Assembly (NCBI GenBank): GCA_937876395.1
Contig: CALEIM010000166.1
Span: 1-23,049 of the forward strand
Source: an uncultured Wenzhouxiangella sp.
GTDB lineage: Bacteria > Pseudomonadota > Gammaproteobacteria > Xanthomonadales > Wenzhouxiangellaceae
Reading direction: 5' to 3'
DNA: 23,049 bases
Position 1 is the stretch's first letter; each line of letters opens with the position of its first letter. The notes under the pieces are model-generated. The model did no database searches. It was not told where the DNA came from and saw only the letters and a list, made by a program, of their open reading frames with translations. Of this stretch, positions 14,382 to 21,367 are shown in pieces. The position numbers and the translations under genes were made by a program.

Positions 14382-17168
14382 TTAGTCCACGGTCTCCACA
14401 AAACCGAATTCGATCCGATTTCCGCGCCTGAAGGCGCGCAGATGGCGCTTTTCAAACTGGCCCAGGCAGGGTGGCCGAACGCGCTCGGCATCCACTCGTG
14501 ATTCCTCCCGAATACGTCGCTCGTGCTCGGTCAGAAGGGCTGCGCGGATCAGTCCCTGCAACTCCTGCCGACCCTGTTCGCTGGCCGGCGTTTCAGCATT
14601 GGCCAGCGCGCGCCGCAAATCCTGCTCGACGGTTTCGTACAGATCCGCACCCCAGGCCCGGGCGTCCGGCCAGCTACGGGCAAACTCGGCCAGCGCCCGG
14701 CGCGGATCGGGAATACGCGCCACAATTTCAGCAAAGGTGGCCAAACGCCGCGGCAGCTCGGGCAGACCGAGCAGTCCGGACTCCGGGTTGAAGCGCAGCG
14801 AGCGGGCATTCATGTAGGCCACCATCCGATGCCGCCGGGTGCTGGCGGTACGCCGATCGGCACGCTCCAGGCGCAGCGCTTCAGCGCGAAACAGGGCTTC
14901 AGCCGTTCGATAGAGCTTGACCACGCGGCTGCGCTCGGCTTCGGTGCGCCGGAAATCGCAGACCAGATGATCAAGCATTTCAATCACCCGCGTATCCAGC
15001 CATACCGCCAGACCATTGCAGTTGTCACGCGGCGCCTGAAACAGCGGCGTAATCTGTCGGCGCGCATCGGTGGTTTCCGAACGCAGGCTGACAATGTCGA
15101 GCAGCCGCCTATCGCAGTCGGCCATGGCCTGATCCAGGGCCTGGGCGAGCCAGTCGTCCTCCTTGCCCTGGCGCCTGAGCTGAAGCAGACGATCGAGCAC
15201 GACAGCCGCCCGCTTGCGCGCCTGCCGCCGTCGATCAAGGCGCCGCTCCCGCTCCTCGGTGGGAATACAGTCCAGCAGCGAGCCATAAATCAGCTCCCAG
15301 GCGGTGGTGCCACGGTTGGCGATGTCCTGGCGAAGCAGCAGCTCATCGAGGCCCGGCCGGGCCTGTTCCTGGTAGGTCAACAGGGACGGCTGACTGCCCT
15401 CGCCCAGACCCAACGCCGTGAAGCTCCAATTTGAGTACTCGATCGTGGTGGGCAATCCCTCGCCGTGAGCCAGATTGTCAATGCCGCCCTCGCGACCGAA
15501 GTGCATACCGGAAAAATCGCCCTCGAAGATCATTTCGCCGGCTTGCAGAAGGTCACGCTCGTGCGCGTCGAGCTGATTCAAGCCGAGCTCTCTGGCTTTT
15601 TGCTGGATGGAAAAAGCCCGGCCGGGGCGATTGAGGATGTTTTCCGGCTTCAGGTCGCTGTGGGTGACATCATCGGCCAGCATCTGGTAGCCGTTGCGTA
15701 ACAGGTTGGCGGCCATGCGCAGACGATAGCTCAGCGAGCACTGTTCGATCAGACGCTTGCGGGCCTCGACATCGGCCAGCATGCCGCCGTCGCTCCAGTC
15801 GAGCACGGCGAGCAGCAGCTTGTGTTCGTAGTCCACCCGCACTTCGTGCAGCAGCGGGCCGATATTGCATCGAAACAGATCGCTCCAGTCGCGCTCCAGC
15901 AGGGCATCGCCGCCACCGGAGCTGCGCGGGGTAAATGGCTCAGCCAGAGTGCCGGTGGCGGTGGCAAGAATCTCGTCGGCGAGCCTGGGATACTGCCGGG
16001 CCTGGGCCAGCAGGGCCGGCACCTGGACGCCGTGCACGTACTGGTGGGCCTGAATCAGTCGCACCAGGTCGCCAACCGACTCGAACGGCACGGCCTTGAC
16101 CGCCAGGCGCTTGCTGCCGCTGCGATAGGCGGCCACGTTGCGATGGCTGCCCATGACCCGCGGCAGCCCGTCGGCGTCGCGCTCAAGCTGCCAGTCCATG
16201 CCCTTGAGAGCGAAGCGGTCATGATTGTGGAACCAGGCTTCGCACTCTCCCGGCCCGCCCCAGGTGCGTTCTTCGGCGCTGCGCCGCCAGGAGCTGCGCG
16301 CCAGCGACACAAGCGCCTTGCCGGCCTGGCGCTCAACATAGGTCACGAAGCGCTTCTCGAACTGATTGCCCGGCGCGACGAATTCGACCTTGCCACTGGC
16401 ATTGCGAAACGCCGGGCCGCGTCGATTGCCGAGCAGCACGCTGGTAACCGACTGCGCGAAATGCCCGTCATCACGCCGATGTGGCCGCACTGACAGGCGC
16501 AGGCTCACCGGACCGAAGGCCGGGGTTTGGGCGCTGAAGTCAAAGCCGCGAATGGCCGCACGGAATGCCTGGAAGCCGCTGTCTCCAGCGGGTAGCCGGG
16601 AGGCAATATCGTGGTTGAAGTTCTGGATACTTGCCAGCCAGTCACGTTCACCCAGACCGTTTTCGCCCAGCAGCTTTTCGGCCAGCCAAGTGCCGAGCGC
16701 GCGGTTGCAATCGCTTTGCGCCTTCATCAGGGCGAACACCCGGCTGAAGTAGGCGTGACGCCACGTATCCGAGGCTCTGATCGCCTCGACTGAATGTGTT
16801 TTTCCCGCCAGCCACAGCGGATCTTCGACGCGAGCATACAGTCGCACCCGGCCGAAATTGACGCGGCGCACGCGCTCGGACTTTTCGCGGTAGCGAAAGG
16901 CCAGTTCGACATAGGTGACAGCCGGATGACTGGTCGGAATCAGGCGATGCGGGCGGACCTCCATCCCGGCAAAGCTGCAGGTGCCAAGGGCCGAATCATC
17001 CTGCCCGGTGCGATGCTGAAACAGCGGAATATGGGTACCACGATTGGCATATTCCTCGGCCAGCGCCCACTCCTGGGCACGCAAACGCTGCAGCCGCGCC
17101 GGGGAAACCACCCGGTCCGTAGCGATGATTGACAATAGTCGTGAAAGCGGCTGAAAGGCCAATGGCAT
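14382..17168 (-). CDS. Large protein with a divergent protein-kinase core
   Basis: This protein of 928 residues belongs to no family I can name. The middle has kinase features in the right order: an LAVKAV strand with Lys358, the catalytic loop HSDLKPENIL (His503, Asp505, Asn510), a DFG-like GDFSG (Asp551) after an unusually long insert of about 40 residues, LPTTIEY in the activation segment, and DIANRGTTAWELIYG (Asp616), matching the usual D-x-W-S-x-G helix. The first 330 residues and last 280 match nothing I recognise; the latter are helical and Arg/Glu-rich. No signal peptide or membrane helix is seen, so it is probably cytoplasmic. ATG 17168 is preferred because a TATAAA box lies just upstream; GTG 17204 would add 12 residues. 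It is transcribed divergently from the SulP gene. Confidence 0.72.
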   Translation of the reverse strand: MPLAFQPLSRLLSIIATDRVVSPARLQRLRAQEWALAEEYANRGTHIPLFQHRTGQDDSALGTCSFAGMEVRPHRLIPTSHPAVTYVELAFRYREKSERVRRVNFGRVRLYARVEDPLWLAGKTHSVEAIRASDTWRHAYFSRVFALMKAQSDCNRALGTWLAEKLLGENGLGERDWLASIQNFNHDIASRLPAGDSGFQAFRAAIRGFDFSAQTPAFGPVSLRLSVRPHRRDDGHFAQSVTSVLLGNRRGPAFRNASGKVEFVAPGNQFEKRFVTYVERQAGKALVSLARSSWRRSAEERTWGGPGECEAWFHNHDRFALKGMDWQLERDADGLPRVMGSHRNVAAYRSGSKRLAVKAVPFESVGDLVRLIQAHQYVHGVQVPALLAQARQYPRLADEILATATGTLAEPFTPRSSGGGDALLERDWSDLFRCNIGPLLHEVRVDYEHKLLLAVLDWSDGGMLADVEARKRLIEQCSLSYRLRMAANLLRNGYQMLADDVTHSDLKPENILNRPGRAFSIQQKARELGLNQLDAHERDLLQAGEMIFEGDFSGMHFGREGGIDNLAHGEGLPTTIEYSNWSFTALGLGEGSQPSLLTYQEQARPGLDELLLRQDIANRGTTAWELIYGSLLDCIPTEERERRLDRRRQARKRAAVVLDRLLQLRRQGKEDDWLAQALDQAMADCDRRLLDIVSLRSETTDARRQITPLFQAPRDNCNGLAVWLDTRVIEMLDHLVCDFRRTEAERSRVVKLYRTAEALFRAEALRLERADRRTASTRRHRMVAYMNARSLRFNPESGLLGLPELPRRLATFAEIVARIPDPRRALAEFARSWPDARAWGADLYETVEQDLRRALANAETPASEQGRQELQGLIRAALLTEHERRIREESRVDAERVRPPCLGQFEKRHLRAFRRGNRIEFGFVETVD

Positions 17169-17184
17169 GCGATCGCTGGCTGGA

Positions 17185-17210
17185 CCGAGGGTGATCCTCG
17201 GCACTTTATA
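17185..17210 (-). promoter_or_regulatory. Candidate promoter and operator of the kinase-like gene
   Basis: On the minus strand TATAAA (17205-17210) is a good -10 box with only a weak -35. Immediately downstream CCGAGG-5-CCTCGG (17185-17201) is a perfect six-base inverted repeat covering the expected start site. It could be an operator or a 5' hairpin. If the promoter is real, the upstream GTG at 17204 cannot be translated from it. Confidence 0.4.
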
Positions 17211-17341
17211 GGGAAGCCCTGAACAAGTCTACACGGGCGCGGCCCGGCTTTTCGCCTTGTGCCCGTCTGGCGATTCATGCCAGCACACCCGGACACTGGC
17301 TGAAGGAACATGCGCAAGCCGGTAGGGGGTACCATAAAGCC

Positions 17342-19114
17342 ATGCCTGAAGCCATGCCCGCCTCGAACCCGCTTGGTGAGCGTTTGCCCTTCGCGGCGCT
17401 GGTCGATACCGCGCGTGCCGGCTACGGTATGGATAAATTCCGGCGGGATGTGCTCGCCGGCCTGACCGTCGGTGTCATCGCCATCCCGCTGGCGATGGCC
17501 CTGGCAATTGCCATCGGCGTACCGCCGCAGCACGGTCTGTACACCTCGCTGGTTGCGGGCTTTCTGATCGCCCTGACCGGCGGCTCACGTTTCAACATTT
17601 CCGGCCCGACCGCCGCTTTCGTGGTCGTTTTGATGCCGGTCGTCGCCGAATACGGGCTCGGCGGCCTGCTGCTGGCCAGCGTCATGGCCGGCATCATCCT
17701 GGTCATCATGGGTTTGAGCGGGCTGGGCCGGCTGGTACGTTTCATTCCTTATCCGGTGGTGGTCGGTTTTACCGCCGGCATTGCGGTGGTTATCGCCGGC
17801 CTGCAAATCCGCGACCTGCTCGGCCTGATCGATACCGGCAACGGTGGACACTTCTTGCAGCAGCTGCATGCCATTGCCCTGAGTCTGCCAATGGCCCGCT
17901 GGCAGGATTTGAGCGTCGGCCTGATCACCCTTGCCATCCTGCTGAGCTGGCCGCGCTTGAAAAACAGCATACCGGCGCCGCTGGTGGCACTTACCTTCGT
18001 CGGTCTGGGCGCCTGGCTGGCGGCACGCTACTGGCCGGGATTCGAAGTCGCCACCATTGCCAGCCGCTTTGAGTATCAGGTCGACGGGATCAGCGGCCGC
18101 GGCATTCCGCCGGTCCTGCCGGAGTTCAACTGGCCGTGGCATCTTCCGGGTGCCGACGGCCAGCCGCTGGTGATGAGTTTTGCACTACTAAGGGATCTGC
18201 TCGGGCCGGCGCTGGCCATCGCCATGCTCGGCGCCATCGAATCGCTGCTGTGCGGGGTGATTGCCGACGGCATGACCGGCACCCGGCATCGGCCGAATGC
18301 TGAACTGGTCGGCCAGGGCATCGGCAACCTGGTCGCGCCGCTGCTGGGCGGAATCACCGCCACCGCCGCCATCGCCCGAACGGCAACCAGCGTGCGTTTT
18401 GGCGCATATTCACCGGTGGCCGGCATGGTGCACGCCGCCGTCGTGCTGCTGGCCATCGTGGTGCTCGCCGGCGCCCTGTCCCAGCTACCGATGGCCGCGC
18501 TGGCCGCGCTGCTGCTGATCGTGGCCTGGAACATGAGTGAGGCCGGACACTTTGTGCGCATCATCAAAACGGCTCCGGGCGGCGACGTTGCCGTGCTGCT
18601 GATCTGCTTCGGCCTGACCGTGGTATTCGACATGGTCATCGCCGTGGCCGTCGGCGTGGGCCTGGCCGGGCTGCTGTTCATCCAGCGCATGGCCGAACTG
18701 ACCTCGACGGTCTCGATCCGCGGCGCCAGCGCCGATATGCCGCAGAACCTGCCGGCCGATACCGCCGCTTTCCGCATCCGCGGGCCAATGTTTTTCGGCG
18801 CGGCCGAGCGCGCGCTGGCCACTCTGTATCGACTCGACCCGAACGTCCGCTTCGTCATCCTCGACATGCGCGATGTGCCCAGCGTGGACATGTCGGCAAT
18901 CACGGAGTTTCAGTCGATGCTCGACCGACTCGCCAAAAGCCGGGTCGCTGTCATCATCACTCATGCCGAGGCGCGCATCATCGCTAAACTGCGTCGCGCC
19001 GGTATCCGCCGAACGCGCGGCCAGCTGACCTTCCGCCGCAGCAGCGAACAGGCCCTGCGCATCGCCAGCCACTGGCGGAATTCCAGCGGCGAAAGCGATC
19101 AGAAGCCATCCTGA
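17342..19114 (+). CDS. SulP-family anion transporter with STAS domain
   Basis: This inner-membrane transporter of 590 residues resembles bacterial SLC26/SulP proteins that carry sulfate, bicarbonate or C4-dicarboxylates. The transporter domain (about 32-450) starts RRDVLAGLTVGVIAIPLAMALAIA and contains the family signature around GLYTSLVAGFLIALTGGS followed by FNISGPTAAF. About 10-14 hydrophobic helices follow. The cytoplasmic STAS domain (about 465-575) includes MFFGAAERAL and VILDMRDVPSVDMSAITEF. Sequence alone does not fix the substrate, and no carbonic anhydrase or sulfate-reduction gene is nearby. The ATG at 17342 has AGGGGG twelve bases upstream, and a second ATG four codons later is possible. 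It is divergent from the kinase-like gene, with a shared upstream region of about 170 bases. Confidence 0.92.
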   Translation: MPEAMPASNPLGERLPFAALVDTARAGYGMDKFRRDVLAGLTVGVIAIPLAMALAIAIGVPPQHGLYTSLVAGFLIALTGGSRFNISGPTAAFVVVLMPVVAEYGLGGLLLASVMAGIILVIMGLSGLGRLVRFIPYPVVVGFTAGIAVVIAGLQIRDLLGLIDTGNGGHFLQQLHAIALSLPMARWQDLSVGLITLAILLSWPRLKNSIPAPLVALTFVGLGAWLAARYWPGFEVATIASRFEYQVDGISGRGIPPVLPEFNWPWHLPGADGQPLVMSFALLRDLLGPALAIAMLGAIESLLCGVIADGMTGTRHRPNAELVGQGIGNLVAPLLGGITATAAIARTATSVRFGAYSPVAGMVHAAVVLLAIVVLAGALSQLPMAALAALLLIVAWNMSEAGHFVRIIKTAPGGDVAVLLICFGLTVVFDMVIAVAVGVGLAGLLFIQRMAELTSTVSIRGASADMPQNLPADTAAFRIRGPMFFGAAERALATLYRLDPNVRFVILDMRDVPSVDMSAITEFQSMLDRLAKSRVAVIITHAEARIIAKLRRAGIRRTRGQLTFRRSSEQALRIASHWRNSSGESDQKPS

Positions 19115-19126
19115 TGTTTCGGTAGC

Positions 19127-19151
19127 CCGTAAACCGTCCACCGTAAAACGT
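19127..19151 (+). repeat. Short tandem direct repeat
   Basis: CCGTAAACCGT (19127-19137) is repeated as CCGTAAAACGT (19141-19151) after three bases, with ten of eleven positions identical. It sits just after the SulP stop codon in the 170-base gap before the propeller gene. It may be part of a dispersed intergenic repeat. Confidence 0.45.
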
Positions 19152-19213
19152 GCCCTCTGTTCCGGCGCCAGCTTGAGTCTCTGCGACGATCGCCCGGAGT
19201 CCGCTCAACTTTC

Positions 19214-19239
19214 TGTCGCATCGCTCGAAATTTTTCGTA
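19214..19239 (+). promoter_or_regulatory. Candidate ECF-type promoter of the propeller gene
   Basis: TGTCGCA (19214-19220), 15 bases, then CGTA (19236-19239) has the layout of an ECF sigma promoter: a GTC-type -35 box and a CGT-type -10 box. The predicted start is about 38 bases before the ATG at 19285. No sigma-70-like pair fits better in this gap. Overlapping CGAAA-TT-TTTCG at 19226-19237 is a short palindrome. The link to the sigma factor encoded downstream is a guess. Confidence 0.28.
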
Positions 19240-19284
19240 TTTCCTGGTGGGGGCTACTTCTGATTCATTTGCGAGGTGCAGGAA

Positions 19285-20670
19285 ATGCGTATTTTATTGA
19301 TGCCACTTGTGGCTGTTTTGCTGTTTTTGTATGGGCCGGTCATCGCCGGTGACACACCGCTGGCGGCGCATGCGCTGGTCGCCGAACTGGAGGGAGACTT
19401 TTCCGGCCTGCCTGAACAGGATGCCCCGGTCGGTGCACGCTTCGGGTTTTCCATGGCCATGTATGGCAATACCCTGGCGGTGGGTGCACCGGGCACTCGC
19501 GTCGGGACATATCGCAACCGTGGTGCGGTCTTCGTATTTCGGTATATCGGCGGGCAGTGGGTGCAAACTCAGCGCCTTTTACCGGGCAGCGGAAGCGGTG
19601 AGGACCAGTGCGGCTACGCGGTGGCCTTGGATCGGTTCAACTTGCTGGTCGGCTGTCCGTTTCACGTTGACTCATCGGATGGGCAGAGAGGGCGGGCTCG
19701 TCTGTACACGCGCAGCAGTCCTTCGGCAGACTTCCAGGGGTCCACGACATTTACCGATTCAGGAGAAATTTCAGGCGCCCAATGCGGGCGCAGCGTAGCC
19801 TTGATCGGAGCGGCGGATTCGGGCTCATTTCCGTTTGCTGCGGTCGGCTGTCCAGGCCGGGGCTTCGAATTGGGCGGCGGCCTGATCAGCCGACCGGGCG
19901 CTGTGGATATTTACCACTGGTTTCTGGACTGGAACCATGCCGCGAGCGTGTCACCTGCCAGCCAGAACGCCACCGGCTTCGGCAACAGCCTCGCACTGAC
20001 TCAGCAACTCGATGAGCTGCTACTGGTGGTGGGACAGCCCGGTACCAGCAATGGTCAGGCGCGTGTCTATGCAATGGGCGCTACCGCCGCTGATTGGAGT
20101 CAAGAGCAGGTCTTTACCGGCCCGACCAACGGCAGTCAGTTTGGTTACGACCTGCACATGCGTTTTGGCCGCCTGGTCGTCGGTGCGCCCAGTCGCAGCG
20201 TGCCGACCCTGATAGGTGGAAACATTGTTGCGGTGCCGGTTGGTAGTGTTTCAATCGCCTATCGGGTCTGCCCTATGGCCAATCCATGCGGCTGGTTCGG
20301 CCAGGTCGATGAGATCCTCGGCGCGGCGAGTGCTCCGGCCGCAGTCGCCCAGAACCGTCTGGGCCATGCGGTGCAGATGCTGGCATCTGGTCGGCTGATC
20401 GCGGGCGAACCGGCCTGGCCGATTACAGTCGCCAATGGCCGCGCCCGTCACTACCTGCTTGACGGCGGCAGCTGGCTGCTGAATCAGAATGAACCGTTTT
20501 ATGCGGCGTCTGCGCCGCCACCATCCGCGGCGGCTTCGGCGCTGGCTGGTGACGGCGGCTGGCTGGCCATTGGCGCGCCGGCTCACCCGACCCTGGACGA
20601 CGACCCGTCTGGACGAGTGTTTGTCTACGCCTGGAACGACGGTCTGTTCAGCGACCGTTTCGAGCAATAA
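19285..20670 (+). CDS. Secreted FG-GAP-type seven-repeat beta-propeller protein
   Basis: This exported protein of 461 residues has a signal peptide (about 1-21, ending VIAG). Seven FG-GAP-like repeats follow the pattern FG-x-S-x-A ... L-x-VGAPG, at about 52-70, 109-125, 167-191, 231-253, 285-302, 358-376 and 416-432. Seven repeats suggest a complete seven-bladed propeller like the integrin-alpha head. Four cysteine residues flank blades 2 and 3 (for example DQCG, VGCP, AQCG, VGCPG), so disulfides are possible. The protein ends DGLFSDRFEQ; I recall similar F-x-D-x-FE tails in secreted proteins of Xanthomonadales relatives. ATG 19285 has GAGG eight bases upstream, better than a GTG three codons earlier. 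It lies upstream of the sigma/kinase pair. Ligand and function are unknown. Confidence 0.82.
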   Translation: MRILLMPLVAVLLFLYGPVIAGDTPLAAHALVAELEGDFSGLPEQDAPVGARFGFSMAMYGNTLAVGAPGTRVGTYRNRGAVFVFRYIGGQWVQTQRLLPGSGSGEDQCGYAVALDRFNLLVGCPFHVDSSDGQRGRARLYTRSSPSADFQGSTTFTDSGEISGAQCGRSVALIGAADSGSFPFAAVGCPGRGFELGGGLISRPGAVDIYHWFLDWNHAASVSPASQNATGFGNSLALTQQLDELLLVVGQPGTSNGQARVYAMGATAADWSQEQVFTGPTNGSQFGYDLHMRFGRLVVGAPSRSVPTLIGGNIVAVPVGSVSIAYRVCPMANPCGWFGQVDEILGAASAPAAVAQNRLGHAVQMLASGRLIAGEPAWPITVANGRARHYLLDGGSWLLNQNEPFYAASAPPPSAAASALAGDGGWLAIGAPAHPTLDDDPSGRVFVYAWNDGLFSDRFEQ

Positions 20671-20705
20671 GCGCTTGCCGTATTGACAAGACCAATGTTC
20701 GGCCT

Positions 20706-20738
20706 GATGAAGTTTTTGCCGATCGCTACGAACAATAG
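20706..20738 (+). pseudogene. Orphan C-terminal tail (DEVFADRYEQ)
   Basis: Eleven codons including TAG encode DEVFADRYEQ, clearly the same kind of tail as the SDRFEQ that ends the propeller protein 36 bases earlier. It has no start codon, and its frame, open from about 20660, is shifted relative to the propeller gene. The two tails differ at many third positions, so it is not a fresh duplication. It is likely the remnant of a former adjacent gene, or of a longer propeller protein. Confidence 0.45.
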
Positions 20739-20747
20739 TCGCCCGGT

Positions 20748-20776
20748 TTGACTTGGCGGAAGGATTGCCATTTAAT
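20748..20776 (+). promoter_or_regulatory. Sigma-70 promoter of the sigma factor-kinase operon
   Basis: TTGACT (20748-20753) and TTTAAT (20771-20776) each match their consensus at five of six positions and are exactly 17 bases apart. The expected start near 20783 leaves a leader of about 23 bases before the sigma factor ATG. This would give housekeeping-level transcription with control left to the kinase. Confidence 0.75.
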
Positions 20777-20805
20777 GCAGGCGTACGTTCCTCCAGCGCA
20801 GGGCC

Positions 20806-21366
20806 ATGACGGATACCGGGATCGGGAAGCTGCTGGCTGCAGTCGAACACGGCGAGCCAGGTGCCTGGGATTCGTTAATGGCTCTGGTTTACGAGGACCT
20901 CAAGCGCGTCGCTCACGTCCAGATGCGGCGCATCGCGCCGGGCCAGACGCTTACGACCACGGTGCTGGTCCATGAAGCATTTGAAAAGCTGGTCGCCGGT
21001 CAGCGGCTGGCGGCGCGTGACGAAACCGCCTTCTACGCCTTGTGCGCGCGAGCCATGCGCCAGATCGTAATCGATCACTACCGCCGCCGCGAAGCGCGCA
21101 AGCGCGTGCCCGATGCCCCCGAGACACTGGCTGACCATGAGTTTCGACGTGCCAACCCTGACGCTGACAATGCACTCGACGCGCTGGGAGATGTTCTGAG
21201 CAAACTGGTCGAGCGTGACGAACAGCTCGTCGAGGTTTTCGAGATGCGCCACTTTGCCGGCCTTGCGGAAGCTGAAATCGCCCGCCGGCTGGGTATTTCA
21301 ACCCGCACCGTGCAGCGCATCGACGCTCGCGCGCAAGCCTGGATCATTGCTGCGTTGGAAACATGA
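20806..21366 (+). CDS. ECF-type RNA polymerase sigma factor (ECF43-like)
   Basis: This sigma factor of 186 residues has region 2 (about 15-100) and region 4 with a helix-turn-helix (about 140-183, LAEAEIARRLGISTRTVQR). Region 2.2 reads QTLTTTVLVHEAFEKLV: where most ECF factors carry acidic residues before LVQE(T/A)F, this one has Thr50, Thr51 and Thr52. In the ECF43 group (for example EcfP with kinase PknT of Vibrio parahaemolyticus) phosphorylation of a threonine here activates the sigma factor. A transmembrane Ser/Thr kinase gene starts one base after its stop codon, and no anti-sigma gene is present, which fits that mode of control. Targets are unknown; the propeller gene upstream is one candidate. 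Confidence 0.88.
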   Translation: MTDTGIGKLLAAVEHGEPGAWDSLMALVYEDLKRVAHVQMRRIAPGQTLTTTVLVHEAFEKLVAGQRLAARDETAFYALCARAMRQIVIDHYRRREARKRVPDAPETLADHEFRRANPDADNALDALGDVLSKLVERDEQLVEVFEMRHFAGLAEAEIARRLGISTRTVQRIDARAQAWIIAALET

Positions 21367-21367
21367 G

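Noticed and set aside
14523..15434. A 303-codon open frame on the plus strand
   Set aside because: It is antisense to the kinase-like gene. The minus-strand frame has HSDLKPENIL and consistent composition, and this one has no domain.
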